DNA of 14,310 nt, taken from contig JANXNO010000154.1 in assembly GCA_025354075.1 (NCBI GenBank), positions 1 to 14,310 of the forward strand, read 5' to 3'. Below the pieces are notes generated by a model, which was not told the DNA's origin, did no database searches, and saw only the letters and a program-made list of their open reading frames with translations. This DNA is from Burkholderiales bacterium (GTDB lineage: Bacteria; Pseudomonadota; Gammaproteobacteria; Burkholderiales; Casimicrobiaceae). The position numbers and the translations under genes were made by a program. The stretch's first letter is position 1. The number at the start of each line of letters is the position of its first letter. This document shows positions 6,134-13,913 of this stretch, piece by piece.

Positions 6134-8317
6134 TTACTGGGTCAATCCAACTTTGCCAGACTGCCACAGCAAGAAGGCATAAATGTCCGCCAGCTTGCTA
6201 TACCCCTGTTGCGCGGTGCTTCCGACGCCATGCCCAGCTTGACCGTCCAGCCGCATCAATATCGGCTTGCCGCTTGTCGTTGCGGCCTGAAAGCGCGCCG
6301 CGGCTTTAGCGCTGTGCCATACATCAACGCGCGGATCGTTCAGGCCGTGGATGAACATGATGGCCGGATAGGCAGTGCCATCCTTGATCTGGTGATAGGT
6401 GCTCATGTCGAGCAGCGCCGAGAATTCGGCTGCGTTTTTCGCTGAGCCAAATTCTGAGATATTGGTGATGCCGTTGGCGGATTCTTCGGCGCGGATGGCG
6501 TCCAGCACGCCGACGTCCATGATCGCTGCCGCGAACAATTCCGGGGCGGTGGTGACCGCGCGTCCGACAAAGATTCCGCCTGCGCTGGTGCCCCAGATGC
6601 CAAGCGTTTTGCTCGATGTGTACCGCTCGCCGATCAGGTATTGCGCTGCGGCCACGCCGTCTTTCCAGGTGTTCGATTTGGTCGCCTTGAAGCCGGCTTT
6701 GTACCAGGCATCGCCGTAGGCACCGCTGCCACGCACGTTGACGTACGCAAGCACGCCACCGCGCTCAAGCCACGCAATAGTGCGCGGGTCGAAACGCGCT
6801 TCGAACGTAAAGCCGTATGCGCCGTAACCGATCAACAAAGCGGGGTTAGTGCCATCGAGCGCAAGGCCCTTTTTGCGCAGGATGGCGAGCGGTACTTTCG
6901 CGCCGTCATGGCTGGTCACCAGCACCTCGGACACTTCGAGCTCGGGCGCGCCTTCGGGTAAGACATTGGTCATCAAACCCGTGTCCTCTGCTTTTCCGTC
7001 GGGCCCGGTGGCCAGCAGGCGTTGCGGCGCAGTCCAGGTGCTCGTGCTGATCCAGGGATAGGCGTAGGCATGTGCTGGATCGGACGTCATAAACGTGGAG
7101 CCCGCCACGTTCGGTGCAAGGTTCGTCACAGTACCTGCTGCGTGGCGACGCATGCGCAGCGTGAAGTCTTGACGCACTTGCGTGTAGATCGCGTCCTTGC
7201 CCAGCGCGAAGCCTTCCAGCACGCCTACTTCAGGCTCGGCGACGGTCACCGTTGCGTTGGCGACAACCGGTGATTTTTGCGCGAGTGAGAGTGCCAGCAC
7301 GCGGCCGCGCGGCGCGCCAATGTAGGTGCCCAGATAGAGCGTGTCGCCGCGCAACTGCACTGACGTGATCTTGTCGGCATAGCCGGAAATTTGTTGCCAG
7401 TGAACGTGTTTTTGTTGCAGTTCCGCAAGTGGCGCAACGTACAGCCGCCCTTCGGGTAACGTGGTGTCGGTGGTACGCGCAATCATGTAGCGGCTGTCAG
7501 GCGCGAACATTACTTCGGCCACATCCAGACGATCCATTTTCAAGTCTTTGTTGACCAGCGGGCCGAATAGTGCGCGCGGTTTCGCGTTGGCTGCGCGGGC
7601 GTTGATGATGAAAACTGTGGTGTCGAGAAATGTTTCGGTGTCCGGCGTTCCGGGGGAGAGTTTGCGTATCTGATTAAAGGTCAGCGAGCGGTTATCGGGT
7701 GCCCAGTGAACGAGCCCGCTTTGCACACGCGGAATCGGTTTGCCGATGGCCTTACCGCTGGCAATATCCATGAGCATCAGCGACGCGTCTTCAGAGCCGC
7801 CTGCGGAGATTCCGTACGCCAACGTTTTGCCATCTCACGACGGCACAAAGTAGTTGATCGCATGCGGCACTCCGGTGGCTTTCGTCATCAATTCGGGATC
7901 TACCAACACGCGCTCGGCGCCCTTCATGCCAACACGCATCACGAGCTTCAACTGACTTTCGCCGACCTTGCGTTTCAAGTAGTAAATTCGCTCGCCCGGC
8001 ATACGCGTGACTTCGCGCACCGAGTCACCGGCTGCCTTGGCCAGAGCCTCAACGCGCCGAGTCATCGCTTCACGTCCGTCAATTAAGCCTAACTGCTCGG
8101 CCGCATAATCACCCTGCGCTTTCAGCCATGCCTGCGTCGCGGTGCTCTTGACGTTTTCGAGGTTGCGATACGGGTCAGCGACGTTCACGCCGTGCAGCAT
8201 TTCGCTGACCGGCTGGCTCGGCGCGGCAGGCGGGATCGCTGCCGCGAATGCTGCGGAAATTCCGCAAACGATCAGCGTGACAGCGTTTAGATGAAACCGA
8301 CGAGTAGCATGTTGCAT
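6134..8317 (-). pseudogene. Prolyl oligopeptidase family (S9A) gene with in-frame TGA
   Basis: One continuous frame of 727 codons, interrupted only by TGA at codon 161 (7835-7837). Intact, it would encode a periplasmic S9A serine peptidase that cleaves short peptides, often after proline. Codons 1-26 are a signal peptide (ending SAAFAAA). About 30-460 is the N-terminal segment and propeller, and about 465-727 the alpha/beta-hydrolase domain. The triad is visible: S578 in GTSAGG, D661 in GLNDPRVD and H696 in GQAGHG. NVRGSGAYGDAWYKAG is also typical of the family. The stop falls in VPS-stop-DGKTLAYGISAGGSEDA, and homology continues in the same frame on both sides with no shift. The second half could start only at a TTG (7822) without a ribosome-binding site and would lack the signal peptide and first propeller part. 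A strong terminator follows the gene. Possible explanations are a recent nonsense mutation, a sequencing error or readthrough. Everything else in the frame looks conserved, so any decay is recent. Confidence 0.85.
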
Positions 8318-8449
8318 GTACGAATTTCCACAAGCGCCAAGCGCAAATATCAGCCGTCGATTCTACGGCTCTGCGTCGATTCGTAGCGCCGCTCGTGGCT
8401 CTGCGCTACGTGCGCCCTAACCTCACAAAAAACCTTACCGAGAATTGCC
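8318..8449. promoter_or_regulatory. Repeat-rich divergent control region between S9A and FAH-family genes
   Basis: This 132-base gap separates two divergent starts and is dense in short repeats. CGTCGATTC occurs at 8355-8363 and again at 8374-8382, a 19-base period. GGCTCTGCG occurs at 8367-8375 and 8397-8405. CGTAGCGC at 8382-8389 and GCGCTACG at 8403-8410 form a perfect 8-base inverted repeat with a 13-base spacer. This suits an operator for one or more dimeric regulators, or a hairpin. I could not assign clear -35/-10 elements to either gene. Confidence 0.4.
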
Positions 8450-9145
8450 ATGAATTACGTCATCCCACCCGCCGCCGTTGTCTCGCTTCCCATCAACGGC
8501 AGTGACCAACGTTTTCCCGTTCGCCGCGTGTATTGCGTGGGCCGCAATTACGTCGAGCACGCCAAAGAAATGGGCTTCACCGGTCGCGAAGCGCCGTTCT
8601 TTTTCCTGAAACCTGCCGACGCAGTAATGGTGTGTGCCAAGGGCGACACGGTGGACATCGCCTACCCAAGTCTTACCAAAAACTATCACCATGAAGTTGA
8701 GCTGGTCGTTGCCATCGGTACTGGCGGAAAAAATATCGCGGGTGCGGACGCCGCAAAGCACATTTTCGGCTACGCCATTGGCCTCGACATGACGCGCCGC
8801 GATCTGCAAGGAGAATCGAAAAAGACCGGTCGTCCGTGGGAAATCGGCAAGGCGGTGGATCAATCCGCACCCACCGGTCCAATCACGCCGATCACGCAAT
8901 CCGGCGAGATCAACAGCGGCACTATTGCGCTCACCGTCAATGGCAAAACCACGCAATCCAGCGACGTCGACAAACTGATCTGGAGCATCAACGAGATCAT
9001 TGAGCACCTCTCCGCCGCATGGGAGTTGCAACCTGGCGACCTGATCATGACCGGCACGCCCGAAGGCGTCGCAGCGGTGCTGCCAGGGGATGTGATGGTG
9101 GCGTCCTGCGCGGGTGTTGAATCGATTATGGTGCGGGTGGTTTAG
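8450..9145 (+). CDS. Fumarylacetoacetate hydrolase family enzyme, fumarylpyruvate-hydrolase-like
   Basis: A 231-residue cytoplasmic metal-dependent enzyme of the FAH superfamily, spanning the whole FAH fold. Metal ligands are E82 and E84 in HHEVELVVAIG and D113 in GLDMTRRDLQ. The likely catalytic His-Glu pair is H37 and E40 in GRNYVEHAKEMG, matching FAHD1-type enzymes. The substrate-end loop MTGTPEGVAAVLPGD is also typical. The opening PVRRVYCVGRNYVEHAKEMG and FFFLKPADAV with GRPWEIGKAVDQSAPTGPI most resemble fumarylpyruvate hydrolases of the gentisate pathway (NagK-like), which split fumarylpyruvate into fumarate and pyruvate. Acylpyruvase or oxaloacetate decarboxylase activity is possible in this family and cannot be excluded. 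No other gentisate-pathway gene is nearby, so the exact substrate is uncertain. The ATG at 8450 has only a weak ribosome-binding site (GAGA about 7 bases upstream). It is divergent from the S9A gene and not in an operon. Confidence 0.9.
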   Translation: MNYVIPPAAVVSLPINGSDQRFPVRRVYCVGRNYVEHAKEMGFTGREAPFFFLKPADAVMVCAKGDTVDIAYPSLTKNYHHEVELVVAIGTGGKNIAGADAAKHIFGYAIGLDMTRRDLQGESKKTGRPWEIGKAVDQSAPTGPITPITQSGEINSGTIALTVNGKTTQSSDVDKLIWSINEIIEHLSAAWELQPGDLIMTGTPEGVAAVLPGDVMVASCAGVESIMVRVV

Positions 9146-9436
9146 CGACCAGGAACGAATGAATCGCGTTGTCGGCTGCGTTTGGAGCGTTCAAGTGGTT
9201 GACGTGCCCCATAGGCCGGTGGACATCCTAAGCAGTGCGACGTGTCGTGAAAGCGGATCCGGTGGTAGCGGCAATTTCAAGCACGTCGCGTTGGATATGG
9301 ACTATTCCTTAAGTTGCTCATAAACTAAATCAGGTTTAGGGCGACGGCAAGCTATCGTTCGCGACCAGTCGCTGCTCCCATATTGCGCTTGGTGGCGGGC
9401 TTAGAACTTATAGTGAGCGCGGGGGAACGCTGGGTC
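9146..9436. other. Intergenic leader of the large secreted protein gene
   Basis: A 291-base gap with no credible gene. A possible promoter close to the start has TTGCGC at 9384-9389 and TATAGT at 9409-9414, spacer 19, which would give a very short leader. AT-rich sequence at about 9305-9340 could hold another promoter, but I see no well-spaced pair of hexamers. The small inverted repeat GCGAC-CA-GTCGC is at 9361-9372. Confidence 0.4.
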
Positions 9437-12400
9437 ATGTCGTCTAAATTTTCATTCGCAAGTAACGCTCTTGCGAGCACACTGCTGGCCGCCGTCATTG
9501 GCCTTGGTCCATCTGTTTCATCCGCAGTGGAGAATGATCCAGACTTACCGAGCTTTGTAAGGCCCGTCAATCGCGCCATCGTCAAAGAAGAATTTATGGC
9601 GCGACGTGCTGAGGCGGCAGCCCTCAAGCGTGGTCTTCACGGCGACAAGGCGGTCGACCCGCGGGATCGGCAGCAGGCCATCCGGCAGATGGAGCAACAG
9701 CAACGCCAGATAGCGACATTTCCCACTTCGGCAGCTCAGGTGGCGGCGAGTACGGTGTGGACCGAAATAGGGCCGAATCCGATTCCCAATGCTCAAGTGG
9801 TGGTCGGTCCATCCACAGCGGCAAGCGGGCGTACGATCGCTATTGCCGTGCACCCGACCAACCCCAATCTGGTGTACGTCGGGACGGCGCAGGGCGGCCT
9901 GTATCGCTCGACTGACGGCGGTGCGGTCTGGACTGCGATGATGGACAACGCACTGTCGCTTGCAGTCGAGACTATCGCCATTGTGCCGACGCAGCCCGAT
10001 ACGATCTTTGTTGGTACGGGCGAGTCAGGTTTCGCAGGGGACAGTTTTTTTGGCGTCGGCATTTATCGCATCGACAACGCCAGCTCCGCTAGCCCCATCC
10101 TCAGCGGGCCAATCGGTACTGCCGAGTTCACCGGGCGGTCAATTAGCAAGATCGTCGTTCATCCCACCGATGGCAACACGATTTTTGTTACGTCCGCTGT
10201 CGGTATTGGGGGTACCGGTCAGGCAAGCAATAACGTGCTGAGTCCTAATGGCGTGTTTCGGTCCACCAACGCACTGAGCGCGGCTCCGACATTCACCAAG
10301 CTGACCGTCGCGGGATTGCTCTCGCAAGATCGTCCGTTTTCCGACATGGTGCTGGATCCGGGCAATCCAAACCTGCTTCTGGTGGCATCAGTCGATCGAT
10401 TGGGTGAGAGCACGGGTGGAGTTTATCGGTCGATCAACGCGCTTGCTGCTGCACCGACCTTTGTTCGCACATTCATTGCGGGCACAAATACCAACACATC
10501 GCGAACCGAGCTGGCCCTGCATCGCAGCGCCGGTGGCGTGGTGACGGTGTATGCCGCATCGGGCTTTAATGGCGGAACTGTGCAACGGTCGGTAGACGGT
10601 GGAGCTACCTGGACACAGACTATCGACAACGATTTCTGCACGCCGCAGTGCTTTTACGATATTGCGATAGCGGTTGACCCCACCAACGCCGCCAACGTCT
10701 ATCTTGGCGGCTCGCCGACACTCGTCTTCGGCCGTTCGACCGACAGCGGCGCTACCTTCACCGCGAACGCAGCAACCGCAAGTGGGTTGCACGGCGATTC
10801 ACACGTCATCGCTGTGGCCCCGTCATTGCCAACAACGATTTACTTCGGGTCGGACGGCGGCATTTACAAATCAACCAATAGCGGTACGACCTGGACTTCG
10901 CTGAATAACACCACCTTTAAGGCGACGCAGTTCATGAGCGTTGCGGTGCACCCGGTTGATATGAACTTCACCATCGGGGGCACACAGGATAACGGCACCA
11001 ATTTTTACCTACCAGACGCCACGTGGTTGCGCGTTGACGGCGGCGATGGGGGCTACGCGCTGATAGACCAAAGCTCCACCAATTCGACCATGGTCAACAT
11101 GTATCACACCTACTACAACGCAGCCACGTTGCAAGGTTATTCCTATGCGCCGTCAGTGGCCGCCGCGACCGCAGGCTCTTGGTCGTTCCGTGGTTGCAAC
11201 GGCTCCGCGGGCAATGGCATTCCGTGCAATGGCGCGGTGCTCTTCTACGCGCCACTGGAGCAGGGGCCTGGCAGCCCAAATACCCTGTATTTTGGTGCCA
11301 ATATTTTGTATCGCTCTACTGACACCGGTCTTAACCACACGGCAGTGAGTCAGGATTTTCTGACCAACCCGATCAGCGCCATTGGCATTTCGCCGCAAAA
11401 CGACAACGTGCGGATCGTCGGCACGAAAAACGGCGGTCTGTTCGGCACCACCACGGGCGCGACCACACTGACCAATCTGGACCCGGCCAATGTGGTGCCC
11501 GACAACTTCATTGCCCGGGCGGTCATCGATCCCAACAACGCCGACACGGCGTACGTCACGCTGTCGGCGTTTGGTGTGGCCAACGTGTGGCGCACGACCA
11601 ACCTGAGTAGTGCCAATCCTGCCTGGAATGCCGTCGTTGGCTCGGGTGCCAATGTGTTGCCGCAAATTCCGGTCAGTGCTTTTCTGGTGGATCCCGCCAA
11701 TTCCTCAATACTTTACGCGGGTACTGACATCGGGGTCTACGCGTCAGCGGACGGTGGTGCCAGCTGGAACCCGTTCGGTACCGGCCTGCCGCGCGTCGCG
11801 GTGTTCGACATGGCAAAGACCTCGGTCGGCCTGATCCGCATCGCGACGCACGGCCGCGGCATGTGGCAGATTCCCGGGATTGGCGCGGTGCCGACGCCGA
11901 TCATATTGGTGGGCTCAAGCACACTCGTCAGCGAGAGCTTTTTGCCAGCCAATGGCGTCATCGATCCGGGTGAAACCGTGACGGTGTCGCTTGGTGTGGT
12001 CAATATGGGTAACGGCGACACGGTCAACGACATCGGCACCCTGCAGGCCACGGGTGGCGTCATAGGTCCGTCTGCAGCGCAAAATTATGGTGTCGTGGTC
12101 GCTGCGGGTGCGCCGGTGAGCCGCAACTTCACCTTTACTGCCTCGCCGGCATTGACCTGCGGTGCCAGCATCAACGCGACGGTCGCACACGCCGACGGGG
12201 CGACCAACGTCGGCACTGTGCAGTACAAGCTGGCAACCGGCTCGCCTGGAGTGACTACAACCACCAGCTACTCTGGCCCCCCGGTGGCCATTCCAGACAA
12301 CAATTCGGCAGGCGTCAATATCGTATTGCCGGTGAGCGGTGTCGTCGGTTCGATCTCTGACCTGAACTTTCGGCTGGATTCGCTCGCCGGTTGTAACAAC

Positions 12401-13741
12401 ACGAGCGGCATTGCCAACGCGTCGGTAACCCACACCTTTGTCAGCGATCTGGTGTTTACACTGACGTCTCCCGCAGGCACAAAGATCACCGTGCTCGCCA
12501 ATCGGGGCGATGCGGGTGTGAATTTCTGCACAATTCTGCTGGACGATGACGGTGGTTTTGCCTCGGCATCAAGCATCCCAACCGCCGGCGGGGCTGCAGG
12601 CAGCTTCGCTCCCGACAACCCCCTGTCCGCGTTTGACGGAGAGAACGCGAACGGCAACTGGACGCTCAATGTGGCGGACGTCGGTCCTGCAGACACCGGC
12701 ACAGTCAACCGCTTCTCCCTCATCATTACCGGAAGCACTTGCGCGACGGGGCCATTGCCTGACCTGACCATCAGCAAGACGCACACCGGCAATTTCGCCC
12801 AAGGCCAAATTGGTGCCCGTTACGTCGTCACCGTGGCCAACAGCGGCGCCGGTACCAAACCGGCGGGCACCACCGTCTCGGTGACTGAGGCGCCACCGGC
12901 CGGGCTCGCCATCACCGCGATGAGCGGCACCGGCTGGGCCTGCACCACACTGCCCACCTGCACCCGCAATGATGTTTTGACGGCGGGCGCGAGCTATCCT
13001 GTGATCAACGTCACGGTTTCGGTGGCGGCGAACGCTGCAACGCCACTTTCCAATAGCGTCAGTGTCACCACAACGGCCACGGAGAGCAGCACTGCCAACA
13101 ACCTCACGACCGACGCAACGATCATCGTCGCGGGCACGGCTGGCTCGCTTACGGTGACCAAAGCGGGTAACGGCAGCGGCACGGTGGCCAGTGAGGATGG
13201 AGGCATCAACTGCGGCGCGACCTGCATGCAGAGTTATGTCAACAGCTCGAACATCACGCTCACTGCAACTGCTGCCGGCGGTTCGGTGTTTACGGGGTGG
13301 CTCGGCGGCTGTACTGGAACGGCAGGCTGCGTCGCACCAATTAATGGTGCGTCGTCGGTCAAAGCGACCTTCGCGCTTTCGCCATTGAGCGCGCGCATCC
13401 TCGACATCGATGCCAACGTTCAATATCTTGCCGATAGCGATGGCGTGATCATTTTGCGCTATCTATTCGGCCTGTCTGGAAGCGCGCTGACCACGGGTGC
13501 GCTGGGCACTGGCTTTACCCGAAGCGGTGAGCCGCAAATGACCAACTACCTGATCAACATCCTGCCCTATCTCGATGTCGATGGCAACGGTCGAGTTGAG
13601 GCGTCGACCGATGGGCTGATGATCATGCGCAAGTTGCTGGGTATGAGCGGTACCGCGATCACGCAGGGCGCAATGGGAACTGGTGGGACAAGAATACCGG
13701 GCGATATCGATGCGTACATCCAGACGCTCAAGCCACCGTGA
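9437..13741 (+). CDS. Large secreted BNR-propeller protein with P-domain, DUF11 and dockerin-like repeats
   Basis: A 1434-residue exported mosaic protein. The start is ATG 9437, which has a GGGGGA stretch about 10 bases upstream and puts a good signal peptide (about 1-30, ending SVSSA) at the N-terminus. A charged linker rich in Gln and Arg follows to about 90. Residues about 95-810 are a BNR/sortilin-type propeller: RSTDGGAVW, RSVDGGATW, RSTDSGATF, KSTNSGTTW, RSTDTGLNH and ASADGGASW, with HPTNPNLVYVGT-type strands and a closing GRGMWQIPG. About 820-935 is an Ig-like DPGETVTVSLGVVNMG domain. About 945-1098 is a proprotein-convertase P-domain (FVSDLVFTLTSPAGTKITVL, LSAFDGENANGNWTLNVAD). About 1108-1231 is a DUF11 domain, and about 1235-1313 a Flg_new-like bacterial repeat (GWLGGCTGTAGC). 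About 1315-1434 holds two dockerin-like repeats. There is no recognised catalytic site, transmembrane anchor or sorting tag, so binding or adhesion outside the cell is likely. Sialidase and GH74 identities are not supported. Confidence 0.9.
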   Translation: MSSKFSFASNALASTLLAAVIGLGPSVSSAVENDPDLPSFVRPVNRAIVKEEFMARRAEAAALKRGLHGDKAVDPRDRQQAIRQMEQQQRQIATFPTSAAQVAASTVWTEIGPNPIPNAQVVVGPSTAASGRTIAIAVHPTNPNLVYVGTAQGGLYRSTDGGAVWTAMMDNALSLAVETIAIVPTQPDTIFVGTGESGFAGDSFFGVGIYRIDNASSASPILSGPIGTAEFTGRSISKIVVHPTDGNTIFVTSAVGIGGTGQASNNVLSPNGVFRSTNALSAAPTFTKLTVAGLLSQDRPFSDMVLDPGNPNLLLVASVDRLGESTGGVYRSINALAAAPTFVRTFIAGTNTNTSRTELALHRSAGGVVTVYAASGFNGGTVQRSVDGGATWTQTIDNDFCTPQCFYDIAIAVDPTNAANVYLGGSPTLVFGRSTDSGATFTANAATASGLHGDSHVIAVAPSLPTTIYFGSDGGIYKSTNSGTTWTSLNNTTFKATQFMSVAVHPVDMNFTIGGTQDNGTNFYLPDATWLRVDGGDGGYALIDQSSTNSTMVNMYHTYYNAATLQGYSYAPSVAAATAGSWSFRGCNGSAGNGIPCNGAVLFYAPLEQGPGSPNTLYFGANILYRSTDTGLNHTAVSQDFLTNPISAIGISPQNDNVRIVGTKNGGLFGTTTGATTLTNLDPANVVPDNFIARAVIDPNNADTAYVTLSAFGVANVWRTTNLSSANPAWNAVVGSGANVLPQIPVSAFLVDPANSSILYAGTDIGVYASADGGASWNPFGTGLPRVAVFDMAKTSVGLIRIATHGRGMWQIPGIGAVPTPIILVGSSTLVSESFLPANGVIDPGETVTVSLGVVNMGNGDTVNDIGTLQATGGVIGPSAAQNYGVVVAAGAPVSRNFTFTASPALTCGASINATVAHADGATNVGTVQYKLATGSPGVTTTTSYSGPPVAIPDNNSAGVNIVLPVSGVVGSISDLNFRLDSLAGCNNTSGIANASVTHTFVSDLVFTLTSPAGTKITVLANRGDAGVNFCTILLDDDGGFASASSIPTAGGAAGSFAPDNPLSAFDGENANGNWTLNVADVGPADTGTVNRFSLIITGSTCATGPLPDLTISKTHTGNFAQGQIGARYVVTVANSGAGTKPAGTTVSVTEAPPAGLAITAMSGTGWACTTLPTCTRNDVLTAGASYPVINVTVSVAANAATPLSNSVSVTTTATESSTANNLTTDATIIVAGTAGSLTVTKAGNGSGTVASEDGGINCGATCMQSYVNSSNITLTATAAGGSVFTGWLGGCTGTAGCVAPINGASSVKATFALSPLSARILDIDANVQYLADSDGVIILRYLFGLSGSALTTGALGTGFTRSGEPQMTNYLINILPYLDVDGNGRVEASTDGLMIMRKLLGMSGTAITQGAMGTGGTRIPGDIDAYIQTLKPP
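13381..13738 (+). repeat. Tandem dockerin-like repeats within the large secreted protein
   Basis: Two related protein repeats at the C-terminus. The first reads LDIDANVQYLADSDGVIILR followed by YLFGLSG and TGALGTGFTR. The second reads LDVDGNGRVEASTDGLMIMR followed by KLLGMSG and QGAMGTGGTR. The second has an EF-hand-like loop (D, D, N at positions 1, 3, 5 of DVDGNGRVEASTD), with one residue more than a classical dockerin loop. The first loop is degenerate and may not bind calcium. Position and pairing recall dockerins, but no cohesin is visible in the window. The left-edge secreted protein carries a related copy. Confidence 0.75.
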
Positions 13742-13786
13742 TGTGCTGAAACGGCGGTTGTAGTCATACAGCTTATCGCTGAAAGA

Positions 13787-13801
13787 CCCAGTTAAGCTGG
13801 G
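13787..13801. repeat. Short hairpin CCCAG-TTAAG-CTGGG
   Basis: A 5-bp inverted repeat with a 5-base loop, 46 bases past the large secreted gene and 10 bases before the main terminator palindrome. A near copy, CCCAT-GTGAA-ATGGG, lies at 13854-13868 on the other side; both are followed by CGT. Confidence 0.45.
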
Positions 13802-13810
13802 CGTACACAG

Positions 13811-13844
13811 AAAAAACGCAGATAGTCGACTATCTGCGTTTTTT
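13811..13844. terminator. Bidirectional Rho-independent terminator, 34-base perfect palindrome
   Basis: Six A, then CGCAGATAG, the centre TCGA, then CTATCTGCG and six T form a perfect palindrome. Both strands therefore read a GC-containing stem followed by a T-run. It lies 70 bases past the stop of the plus-strand secreted protein gene and 70 bases past the stop of the minus-strand right-edge gene, so it should end transcription from both. Confidence 0.93.
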
Positions 13845-13853
13845 AGCTTTTAT

Positions 13854-13868
13854 CCCATGTGAAATGGG
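13854..13868. repeat. Short hairpin CCCAT-GTGAA-ATGGG
   Basis: A 5-bp inverted repeat with a 5-base loop, 10 bases past the terminator palindrome. It matches the layout of the hairpin at 13787-13801, so the two flank the terminator almost symmetrically. Confidence 0.4.
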
Positions 13869-13913
13869 CGTCTTAGCCGAAAGCTGATATTCCGCGTAGG
13901 ATGGTCGGCGGGA

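Noticed and set aside
7835..7870. Possible selenocysteine codon in the S9A gene
   Set aside because: The sequence after the TGA forms only a small CGGA-ATC-TCCG hairpin and nothing like a bacterial SECIS with a GU apical loop at the usual distance. The position is in the propeller, away from the active site, and I know of no Cys there in the family.
8435..9031. 198-residue open frame antisense to the FAH-family gene
   Set aside because: The plus-strand protein has clear FAH metal ligands and family motifs throughout; the antisense frame has none and no convincing ribosome-binding site.
9383..9436. Upstream TTG start adding 18 residues to the large secreted protein
   Set aside because: It would bury the signal peptide behind 18 residues and cover the candidate -10 element. 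The ATG at 9437 gives a standard signal peptide.
9437..11880. Sialidase or GH74 glycosidase assignment for the propeller
   Set aside because: The Asp-box-like SxDxGxxW repeats are shared by many non-enzymatic propellers. I see no FRIP motif or convincing catalytic residues.
12569..13423. 284-residue open frame on the minus strand inside the large secreted gene
   Set aside because: It lies antisense to well-supported P-domain, DUF11 and repeat coding sequence. Its translation is rich in Arg and Ala without recognisable motifs, as expected of a shadow frame in GC-rich DNA.
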